NCBI GenBank assembly: GCA_002404835.1
Contig: DHKM01000013.1
Coordinates: forward strand, 1 to 10,969
Reading direction: 5' to 3'
From: Caryophanales bacterium UBA4694
Lineage (GTDB): Bacteria > Bacillota_I > Bacilli_A > RFN20 > CAG-288
DNA: 10,969 nt
Shown here one piece after another: positions 1 through 5,660 of this stretch. Under the pieces are notes generated by a model. That model saw only the letters and a program-made list of their open reading frames with translations, was not told the origin of the DNA and made no database searches. Numbering within the stretch: position 1 is the first letter of the stretch; every line of letters starts with the position of its first letter. Position numbers and translations under genes: made by a program.

Positions 1-1
1 T

Positions 2-61
2 CACAAATTCATAGTACTAGGAACAAAGAAGGCAAAGAAGACGTATAAACAGAAGAAATGA
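2..61 (+). CDS. Possible 3' end of a plus-strand gene (partial)
   Basis: Frame 2 of the plus strand is open from the window edge to a TGA at 59-61. It encodes a short tail that ends in a very basic run (…TKKAKKTYKQKK). The only supports are that it ends just before a bidirectional terminator and that the other plus frames contain early stops. The product cannot be named from about 19 residues. It could equally be non-coding spacer between convergent genes. Confidence 0.25.
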   Translation, partial: HKFIVLGTKKAKKTYKQKK

Positions 62-68
62 TTCATTG

Positions 69-125
69 AAAAAGGGCTGTTTCAGCCATCGGCATTTAAG
101 CCGAATACTTTAACAGACCCTTTTT
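69..125. terminator. Bidirectional intrinsic terminator after rbfA
   Basis: The outer arms AAAAAGGG (69-76) and CCCTTTTT (118-125) pair. The stem continues with CTGTT (77-81) against AACAG (112-116), past one bulged base at 117. An inner hairpin TCGGC/GCCGA lies at 89-104. Read on the minus strand it begins 3 bases after the rbfA stop and ends in CCCTTTTT, so it should end the rimP-rbfA operon. The A-tract/T-tract symmetry means it could also stop a plus-strand transcript arriving from the left. Confidence 0.8.
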
Positions 126-127
126 AT

Positions 128-640
128 TTACTTATCTTCAATGATTTTCTTTTTATCGACTGATGCAGTAGATTTAGAAACTGCTTTTTTTGAAGTAGTC
201 TTTTTTGCGGAAGACGTTGTTTTTGCAGTAGATTTCTTCGAAGTCTTCTTTGTCGTTTTTTTCTTTTTTTCTTCTTTTTCGATATCCTTAAGAGTTTTTG
301 GCTTATTGTGGATAGCCTGATATATGAGATCTTCCATCGCCTTTCCGTTTTCATAGGAAGTATCACGAATGAAACGTAGCTCCGGAGTTTTGAAAATAGA
401 GATTCTTTTACTGAGCATCATCCTGATTTTCTTGGAATTGTTATTCAAAAAACGGACAAGTTCATCACATTTGCTCTCCTGTACATGAGAACAATATACT
501 TTGCAGAAAGAATAATCATCTGTCACTTCTACTTCATTGATAGAAGCAAATTGAGAAATCGGAGCTTTAAGATCGTGTATGATAATTTCGCTTAGATTCC
601 TTTGGATGATTTCTTTGACTCTACCTTTTTTATCTGCCAT
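128..640 (-). CDS. rbfA: Ribosome-binding factor A with Lys-rich C-terminal tail
   Basis: RbfA is a small KH-like protein that binds the 30S subunit and helps mature the 5' end region of 16S rRNA. Residues 1-115 match the family: an N-terminal GRVKEIIQRNLSEII helix, a VEVTDDYSFCKVY strand and the diagnostic TPELRFIRDTSYENGKAMEDLI segment at about 85-106. The protein has 170 residues against roughly 115-130 for usual RbfA. The excess is a tail from about 118 made almost only of Lys, Thr, Ser and Ala, resembling a histone H1-like or nucleic-acid-binding tail. The ATG lies 1 base after the infB stop (TAA T ATG), with a GAAGG ribosome binding site inside the infB 3' end, so translation is probably coupled. 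It is the last gene of the operon, followed at once by a terminator. The identity is secure; the function of the tail is unknown. Confidence 0.95.
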   Translation of the reverse strand: MADKKGRVKEIIQRNLSEIIIHDLKAPISQFASINEVEVTDDYSFCKVYCSHVQESKCDELVRFLNNNSKKIRMMLSKRISIFKTPELRFIRDTSYENGKAMEDLIYQAIHNKPKTLKDIEKEEKKKKTTKKTSKKSTAKTTSSAKKTTSKKAVSKSTASVDKKKIIEDK

Positions 641-641
641 A

Positions 642-2438
642 TTAAGCCTTCTTTACCTCTTCGTCTCCGAATCCTTCCAAAACGTCTCCTTCTTGAAGTT
701 CAAAATTGTCACTGATAGTAAGTCCGCATTCAAATCCTGTTTGGACTTCTTTTACATCATCTTTAAACCTCTTGAGAGACGACAAATGCGTTCTTAAAAC
801 AAGGTCTTTCCCTCTGAATACCCGAATTTTGCAATTGGATTTCAAAGATCCGTCCAAAACCATACATCCAGCAATTTGACCGACTTTGCTTGCTTTGAAA
901 AGAGAACGTACTTCAGCATGACCATACACGACTTCTTCATAAACAGGTCCAAGCTTTCCTTCCAGCGCAGACTGAATATCTTCAAGAAGTTTGTAAATGA
1001 TGTCGTATTCTCTGATTTCGACATGCTGTTCTTTGGCCTGATCTTTTATGGTATTGCTGACTTTCACATCAAAAGCAAGAATAACAGCTTTGGAAGCATT
1101 GGCAAGTGCCAAATCACCTTGAGTTACATCACCAGAAGAGCAGTGAAGAATCTGAAGTTTTGTACCTTCGACATTGATTTTGCTCAAAGAATCTTTAAGA
1201 GCTTCCGCAGAGCCCTGTGTATCAGCCTTGACAACAAGATTAATGACCGGCGTCTCACCATTGGCAGCATTTAATGCTGCAGTGGCCAAAGAAACACCTG
1301 TATCATTTTTCCCAATAAGGGATTGAGCACGTTTTTCGGCAGCAGCCCTTGCTTCCTGCTCACTGGAAAAAGCCATGAAACGATCACCGGCAACAGGGAC
1401 TCCTGAAAGACCGGTCACAGCAACAGGCGTAGACGGTCCAGCGGATTTTAGAACCTTGTTGAATTCGTTAGCCATTTTCCTGACTTTACAATAATATTGA
1501 CCAACAGCAAGATAATCACCGACATGAAGAGTTCCATTCTGCACAAGCAATGTAGCTTTGGCACCTTCTCTTTTATCGAGAGCAGCCTCGATGACACTGC
1601 CAATAGCCGGTTTGTTCTCACTTGCTTTCAGTTCAAGCAATTCAGCCAAAGTAAGAAGACCTTCCAAAAGTTTATCTACACCCTGGTTTCTCTTGGCCGA
1701 GATTTCAAACATCATGGTGTCTCCGCCCCATTCTTCAGGCATCAATCCTAGATTGGAAAGTTGAGTCTTAACTCTTCCGACATCTGCACCGGGTTTATCA
1801 CATTTATTGATGGCCACGATAATCGGAACCTTGGCTGCTTTAGCATGATCCAAGGCTTCGATCGTCTGTGGCTTAACACCATCGTCAGCAGCTACAACAA
1901 GGATAACAATATCTGTAACAGAAGCCCCTCTGGCTCTCATAGCAGAGAATGCCTCATGACCTGGAGTATCAATAAAAGTAATTTTCTTTCCATTAACGGT
2001 TTTTTGGTAGGCACCAATCTCTTGTGTAATACCTCCAGCCTCACCGGTTGCAATAGAAGAATGACGAATACAATCAATCAAGGTCGTCTTCCCGTGGTCG
2101 ACATGACCCATGATTGTAACGACGGCAGGTCTTGGGTCCAAATCGGTATCTTTGTTGAAAATAGCGAATTTCGTGAAATCCTCATTGGCAGCATTCTGTT
2201 CCTTACGGAAATCCAGATTGTTGTTCAAACAGATTTCAGCAATCAAATCATCATTCAGCATGGAATTCAAAGAAATCATCTTTCCTTGCATCAAGAAGTT
2301 CTTGATGGTTTCCGTAGCTGAAATGTTCATTTTTTTGCAAAGTTGGTCTAAAGTCATCGGACCAGAATAAACAAAAACACCGTCTTTTATACCATCCTGG
2401 TTTTTCTTATTGAAATTTGCTTTGCTTTTCTTACTCAT
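642..2438 (-). CDS. infB: Translation initiation factor IF-2
   Basis: IF-2 is the GTPase that brings fMet-tRNA to the 30S subunit and promotes subunit joining. From the chosen start the product has 598 residues. Residues 1-80 hold a single short IF2N-like domain (GPMTLDQLCKKMNIS…). The GTPase domain follows, with G1 GHVDHGKT (111-118), the GGITQEIGAY switch I region (135-144), G3 DTPGH (157-161), G4 NKCD (211-214) and an SAK G5. Domains II-IV follow, ending …LQEGDVLEGFGDEEVKKA. The N-terminal region is much shorter than in Bacillus (about 716 residues) or E. coli (890), as in other reduced Firmicutes. The frame is open back to 2615, but that extra part only reads ylxQ out of frame. The ATG at 2438 has an AAGGAGGG site 7 bases upstream and lies 1 base after the ylxQ stop. 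Confidence 0.98.
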   Translation of the reverse strand: MSKKSKANFNKKNQDGIKDGVFVYSGPMTLDQLCKKMNISATETIKNFLMQGKMISLNSMLNDDLIAEICLNNNLDFRKEQNAANEDFTKFAIFNKDTDLDPRPAVVTIMGHVDHGKTTLIDCIRHSSIATGEAGGITQEIGAYQKTVNGKKITFIDTPGHEAFSAMRARGASVTDIVILVVAADDGVKPQTIEALDHAKAAKVPIIVAINKCDKPGADVGRVKTQLSNLGLMPEEWGGDTMMFEISAKRNQGVDKLLEGLLTLAELLELKASENKPAIGSVIEAALDKREGAKATLLVQNGTLHVGDYLAVGQYYCKVRKMANEFNKVLKSAGPSTPVAVTGLSGVPVAGDRFMAFSSEQEARAAAEKRAQSLIGKNDTGVSLATAALNAANGETPVINLVVKADTQGSAEALKDSLSKINVEGTKLQILHCSSGDVTQGDLALANASKAVILAFDVKVSNTIKDQAKEQHVEIREYDIIYKLLEDIQSALEGKLGPVYEEVVYGHAEVRSLFKASKVGQIAGCMVLDGSLKSNCKIRVFRGKDLVLRTHLSSLKRFKDDVKEVQTGFECGLTISDNFELQEGDVLEGFGDEEVKKA

Positions 2439-2439
2439 A

Positions 2440-2781
2440 TCAACACCCTCCTTTATTAACAGCTTCCATATCCTTCTTAAGCAAATCCACGATAGCTTTG
2501 CCCAAGTTAGCATCATGAATTCCAACTGCCTTGATTTGCTTCTGATTGAGAAATTTGTACACTTCAATATTGCCGGTATATTCCAAAACGACACAATCCA
2601 CCTTACAAAGTCCAATCAGATTTTGCTTACTTTTTTCTGAAAAAGAAGGAAACAGGATTAAGAATTTGATTTCATCTTTCTGAAGTTCGGATTCCAGTCT
2701 TCTTCCTACAAAGAATCCCTTTTCACGCTTCAGAAAACCAAAATAAGTTTCCAATTTTCTCATTTCCAAATCATTAAGCAT
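2440..2781 (-). CDS. ylxQ: YlxQ, L7Ae-family RNA-binding protein
   Basis: This is a small L7Ae/L30e-fold protein in the standard slot between ylxR and infB. Family members bind kink-turn RNA; their role in bacteria is poorly defined. Visible signs are the KRxKGFFVGRRL-like segment near the N-terminus and a C-terminal KAVGIHDANLGKAIVDLL that matches the family's VGI.D.NLAKAI motif. I place the start at the second of two adjacent ATGs (2781), which is 7 bases after an AAGGAG site; the first (2784) is only 4 bases away. Either way the gene overlaps the end of ylxR by 8-11 bases. The frame stays open to 2811, but no ribosome binding site supports that start. It ends in TGA one base before the infB ATG. 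The length of 113 residues is normal (about 100). Confidence 0.88.
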   Translation of the reverse strand: MLNDLEMRKLETYFGFLKREKGFFVGRRLESELQKDEIKFLILFPSFSEKSKQNLIGLCKVDCVVLEYTGNIEVYKFLNQKQIKAVGIHDANLGKAIVDLLKKDMEAVNKGGC

Positions 2782-3010
2782 CATCAAGCTCCTTAAACAA
2801 CGAAACATCAATAACTTTCAAATATTTCTTTCCTGGTCCTTTTTCGAAATACGGGCGAATATTTTCCTTTCTAAGATAGAAGCCTCTTCCTTTAATGGAA
2901 GAGGTCCTATCTAGCACAGGAATTGAATCTTGAAGAACGAATCTCAGAAGTTCGGACTTTGGATAACGCTTTCGAGTGAAAGCATCCATTCGATAAGAGA
3001 TGAAATCCAT
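2774..3010 (-). CDS. ylxR: YlxR (RnpM) family RNA-binding protein
   Basis: This 78-residue DUF448 protein belongs to the family named YlxR, and more recently RnpM for its reported effect on RNase P in B. subtilis. The core pattern is present: R…RKRYPKSELLRFV at about 7-25 (family form RKCVVTGE..PK.ELLR.V) and GRGFYL at about 42-47 (family form GRGAY). The family's usual Cys in the first motif is replaced (RMDAFT). The ATG at 3010 lies 3 bases after the nusA stop and abuts its only AAGGA site with no spacer, which is poor. Initiation may depend on coupling to nusA termination or use a codon slightly downstream (ATG at 2989). The family call rests on motif order and operon position together. 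Confidence 0.85.
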   Translation of the reverse strand: MDFISYRMDAFTRKRYPKSELLRFVLQDSIPVLDRTSSIKGRGFYLRKENIRPYFEKGPGKKYLKVIDVSLFKELDDA

Positions 3011-3013
3011 TCC

Positions 3014-4933
3014 TTATTTGTCTTCGTAATATTTATCGTCCTCATATTCGTCGAGGTCGATATCATCGCCATAATCTTCGTTATCCGTCTGGTTTTCTTC
3101 TTCTTCCATTGCTTTGAGCTCTTCATCCGTATAAATAGGCATAGCGGTTGCCTGAGAGGCTTTGGAAGGAGCTTCTTCTTGCTTTTTCTCTTCCTTCTTC
3201 CATTTCTTTCTTCCCCTGGTTTCGCTAGGTCCTTTCTTAGAGGAAATAGCCTGTTCCAATTCTTCAAGCGAAATCTTCGGTTTGTTTTTGATTTCAATAT
3301 GCTCAATTGGTTCTTCTTTGACAGGCTCTGCTTTTTCTTCCTGCTCGACTTCGGTGGGATTTTCTTCCGGTTTAACTTCTTGAGTGACCGGTTTTGCCTC
3401 TACAATAGGTTCAGTCTTGATTTCCTCCAAAGCCTTAGCTTCTTCAATCGGCTTTTCCTCAACCTTGACTTCTTCTTTTACCTTTGTTTCTTCTTTCTTT
3501 TCAGAGTCGACGGAATTCTTGTTCATCTCTTCATCGACTTCGGCATCGATTTCTTTAGCTTCATCGGCATCGACAGCATCATTCAGTTCAGATTCATTTG
3601 GCGTATCTTCATCTTTTTCTCCAGCAAGCTTGCGAATGTCCTGCACAAGAGTATATTTGAGGCCTTCTTTGATAGCTTCATCAGCAGTAAGAACAGAAAC
3701 AGTGCATTTGGTAATCTTGCTGGCAAGACGGACATTAACACCGGAAGTACCAATGGCCACACCTTGGGTGCCGTTTGTAACGACACAGGTAATCTTCGGG
3801 AATTCATAATCGCGATCATTTTCAAATTCTTCATAGTGAACATTCGGATCAAAGAAATCATCCGGGCAGTTCATTCCAATAACAACGGCCGGTTTCATAG
3901 CCTCGATAACTTGAAGTGCCTTATTCTTTTTATAGACAAGAATATCGATCTTTTCGGACTTCAATTCCGCATTGACGGACTTGATTCGAGTAGATTCGGG
4001 GCCAACGCATGCACCAACAGGGTCAAGATTCGGATTTTCGCTTTCGACAAAGATCTTGCTCCTCTTGCCTGCTTCCCTAGCAATAGCTTTGATTTTAATT
4101 TCACCGGTCTGAAGTTCAGGAACATTCCGTTCCAAAAGCTTCTCGACAAATTTTTCGTTGCTGCGGGAAACAACCAAAGAAGGCGGATTCATTTTGTCGG
4201 AAACATCACTGAGATAAACCGTCACTTTATCACCGACAACAAAAGAATCCTGCGGAAGCATATTGTTTCTCCTCAAAGTTGCTTGAGCTTTTCCGAAAGA
4301 AACTTCATAGGTTTTGGATTCAGGATCAACATGTGTAACCGTTCCATCAATAAGACCACCGATTTTTGTAGAGTAAACAGAAGAAATAGCGGCTTTTGAT
4401 GCTTCCTTAAGTTTGGCCATGAAAAGTTGTTTGACACGGCGAACATATTTTTTATCGAGTTGTTTAACATCAAAAGGAATTTTGATAGTATCTCCGACGT
4501 TGACTGTCTTCTTTGAATATTCCTGAGCGTCTTCTGGTGATATCTGATAGGAATCATCAACAATTTCTTCATCCGGAACAATTGTCTTTACATCAAAAAT
4601 CTTGAATTTCTTGAAGTTGTTTTCAAACACAACTTCTGCTTTGACAAGTTCCTTTGCAGGATCGTTGTTGTCTCTATCACGGAAAAGTCCTGGATATGAC
4701 CATTCCAAATAAGCCTGAGTCATGGCTGAAGAAAGGATTTCGGTAACCTGTTCCGTACTAACCATGGAATCATTCTGAATATCGGAAATAGCCTGAATGA
4801 ACGTGTCATTATCGATTTTGCCGTTGATTTTTTTGGCTTCTTCCGGATCTCTTCTCTTTCTTCCCCTTTTCTTGGGTTCCTCTTCTAAAACTTCACCAGT
4901 CTCTTCATCTACTTTGATTTCTTCTTCAGACAT
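3014..4933 (-). CDS. nusA: Transcription termination/antitermination factor NusA, long acidic tail
   Basis: NusA binds RNA polymerase near the RNA exit channel and modulates pausing, termination and antitermination. Domain order in the 639 residues: an N-terminal polymerase-binding domain (about 38-185), an S1 domain (about 190-257, GGLIDGTVTHVDPES… to VTVYLSDV), KH1 with VGACVGPESTRIKSV (306-320) and KH2 with GVAIGTSGVNVRLAS (391-405). Two parts exceed the family core. One is a 35-residue N-terminal extension (acidic, then KKRGRKRRDPEEAKK). The other is a roughly 200-residue C-terminal tail (about 437-639) rich in Glu, Lys, Pro and Val with a second RGRKKWKK patch near 573-580 and a Asp/Glu/Tyr-rich end. 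B. subtilis NusA has about 370 residues. The ATG at 4933 has an AAAGGAG site (about 4944-4950) roughly 10 bases upstream and follows rimP by 29 bases. B. subtilis NusA is known to autoregulate its operon by leader termination, which fits the attenuator here. Confidence 0.97.
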   Translation of the reverse strand: MSEEEIKVDEETGEVLEEEPKKRGRKRRDPEEAKKINGKIDNDTFIQAISDIQNDSMVSTEQVTEILSSAMTQAYLEWSYPGLFRDRDNNDPAKELVKAEVVFENNFKKFKIFDVKTIVPDEEIVDDSYQISPEDAQEYSKKTVNVGDTIKIPFDVKQLDKKYVRRVKQLFMAKLKEASKAAISSVYSTKIGGLIDGTVTHVDPESKTYEVSFGKAQATLRRNNMLPQDSFVVGDKVTVYLSDVSDKMNPPSLVVSRSNEKFVEKLLERNVPELQTGEIKIKAIAREAGKRSKIFVESENPNLDPVGACVGPESTRIKSVNAELKSEKIDILVYKKNKALQVIEAMKPAVVIGMNCPDDFFDPNVHYEEFENDRDYEFPKITCVVTNGTQGVAIGTSGVNVRLASKITKCTVSVLTADEAIKEGLKYTLVQDIRKLAGEKDEDTPNESELNDAVDADEAKEIDAEVDEEMNKNSVDSEKKEETKVKEEVKVEEKPIEEAKALEEIKTEPIVEAKPVTQEVKPEENPTEVEQEEKAEPVKEEPIEHIEIKNKPKISLEELEQAISSKKGPSETRGRKKWKKEEKKQEEAPSKASQATAMPIYTDEELKAMEEEENQTDNEDYGDDIDLDEYEDDKYYEDK

Positions 4934-4962
4934 TTGTTACATTCTCCTTTTATATAAATGGC

Positions 4963-5421
4963 TTAAGCCTTGTAACCCATACGAATCGTCTTGACATCCG
5001 CCGAAACAAGTTTCAGTTTCTTCTTTCTTCCTTTTATGAAATATTGCACATCCATTTCCGTTCCATCGAAAGATAAAAGTAAAGCTGTGATTTTCTCACC
5101 TGTTTTCAGTGTGATGTCCAACCACTGAGAAAGGAAGCGAGAAAGTTTTTCAAATGGGATGTTCCGTTCACTTCCGCCAGAGGAAATATCCAGGACGTAA
5201 GCTTCATCGGTCTGGTCAACTTTATCAATCAAAGGATTGACTTTCTCGGTAAATTCCTCGATTTCCTTCATCGAAATATCGAAATCCCTATCAATCAGGA
5301 CTTCCAAAGTAGGACCATTATCTCCATTAGCCAAAAAGCGGAAACTGACCAAAGTAAGTCCCATTTCATCAGCGGTCTTTTGGCAGATGTTTTTGATTTC
5401 GTCCTGCAGTTCTTGAACCAT
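4963..5421 (-). CDS. rimP: Ribosome maturation factor RimP
   Basis: RimP binds the 30S subunit and is needed for its efficient maturation. The 152 residues fit the family length. Typical features are the ADEMGLTLVSFRF start of the N-terminal domain, LEVLIDRDFDISMKEIEEF (family L.V.ID.. .I....C), the LDISSGGSERNIPF segment (equivalent to the common VSSPGLDRPL, here without the Pro) and a C-terminal Sm-like barrel ending with VKTIRMGYKA. It is the first gene of the operon. The ATG at 5421 is preceded by AAGGGGG with a 4-base spacer; the G replacing A of AGGAGG would still wobble-pair with the anti-Shine-Dalgarno sequence. That site lies directly after the T-tract of the leader terminator, so translation of rimP depends on transcription passing the attenuator. 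Confidence 0.95.
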   Translation of the reverse strand: MVQELQDEIKNICQKTADEMGLTLVSFRFLANGDNGPTLEVLIDRDFDISMKEIEEFTEKVNPLIDKVDQTDEAYVLDISSGGSERNIPFEKLSRFLSQWLDITLKTGEKITALLLSFDGTEMDVQYFIKGRKKKLKLVSADVKTIRMGYKA

Positions 5422-5432
5422 ATAACCCCCTT

Positions 5433-5468
5433 AAAAAGAAAGAGTGAACCCAAATAGGGTTCACTCTT
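5433..5468 (-). terminator. Premature terminator (attenuator) before rimP
   Basis: On the minus strand AAGAGTGAACCC, a 5-base loop and GGGTTCACTCTT form a perfect 12-bp stem (5440-5468). It is followed by TTCTTTTT (5433-5440, sharing the last stem bases) and then directly by the rimP ribosome binding site. A perfect hairpin plus U-tract inside a leader, downstream of a strong promoter and upstream of the start codon, is the arrangement of an attenuator. The plus strand has no T-tract after this stem, so it acts only on minus-strand transcription. Confidence 0.8.
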
Positions 5469-5485
5469 AATGACATGATTAAGAA
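5464..5485 (-). promoter_or_regulatory. Competing hairpin (possible antiterminator)
   Basis: TTCTTAAT (5485-5478) can pair with ATTAAGAG (5471-5464) around a 6-base loop: 7 Watson-Crick pairs and one G-U. The 3' arm takes 5 bases (AAGAG) of the 5' arm of the terminator stem, so this hairpin would weaken the terminator's base. It forms first during transcription, but it is AT-rich and much weaker than the terminator, so something would have to stabilise it. The pairing is seen in the sequence; the regulatory role is inference. Confidence 0.4.
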
Positions 5486-5534
5486 TGTATATTAGGACTG
5501 ACCTAATAACCAGATCACACGTTCTGGCGAAGAA

Positions 5535-5564
5535 ATTATAGCAAAACGGATTTTGAAAAGTCAA
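5535..5564 (-). promoter_or_regulatory. Sigma-A promoter of the rimP operon
   Basis: On the minus strand TTGACT (5564-5559), an 18-base spacer and TATAAT (5540-5535) form a near-consensus vegetative promoter. TGC just before TATAAT gives an extended -10 element, and the upstream DNA is AT-rich. The predicted start is near 5528. It is the only strong minus-strand promoter in the 5422-5660 gap and is placed correctly for all six downstream genes. Confidence 0.85.
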
Positions 5565-5612
5565 CAGTGAACAAAAGTCATTATTTGAATGTTAATCAAA
5601 AACTTCAAAATA

Positions 5613-5635
5613 TATAAGACTTATAGTAGTATAAT
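5613..5635 (+). promoter_or_regulatory. Probable -10 region and palindromes upstream of the ABC operon
   Basis: TATAAT at 5630-5635 lies 26 bases before the ABC start codon and is the best -10 candidate. No good -35 is seen at 16-18 bases upstream. Two overlapping inverted repeats cover the core promoter: TATAAG-A-CTTATA (5613-5625) and TTATA-GTAG-TATAA (5621-5634). They could be an operator for a dimeric repressor, though in AT-rich DNA short palindromes also arise by chance. No regulator gene is adjacent. Confidence 0.35.
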
Positions 5636-5660
5636 CATTCCGTTAAAAAGGTGGTAAACA

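Larger units (their letters stand above)
5422..5528 (-). promoter_or_regulatory. Structured 5' leader of the rimP-nusA-infB operon
   Basis: This is the predicted untranslated leader of about 107 nt between the inferred transcription start (around 5528) and rimP. In transcription order it can form hairpin A (CCAGA/TCTGG, 5510-5527), hairpin B (TATTAGG/CCTAATA, 5490-5508, 5-base loop), hairpin C (5464-5485) and the terminator hairpin (5440-5468). C and the terminator share bases and cannot both form. Leader termination of rimP-nusA operons is known in B. subtilis, where NusA represses itself this way. A specific ligand or protein for this leader is not visible in the sequence. Confidence 0.6.

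Noticed and set aside
2439..2615. N-terminal 59-residue extension of infB
   Set aside because: It is only ylxQ read in another frame. A strong AAGGAGGG site stands 7 bases before the ATG at 2438, and the peptide there does not look like IF2.
3162..3809. Ser-rich plus-strand frames opposite the nusA tail
   Set aside because: They are low-complexity shadows of the Glu/Lys-rich coding sequence, not genes.
2930..4399. 489-codon open frame on the plus strand opposite nusA
   Set aside because: It is Phe/Ser-rich antisense of the Glu/Lys-rich nusA (GAA/AAG codons read backwards give TTC/CTT). The nusA protein in the other strand is clearly real, and the frame has no family resemblance or ribosome binding site.
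5440..5468. Hairpin as terminator for plus-strand transcription
   Set aside because: No T-tract follows on the plus strand, and no plus-strand gene lies upstream. It fits only the minus-strand leader.
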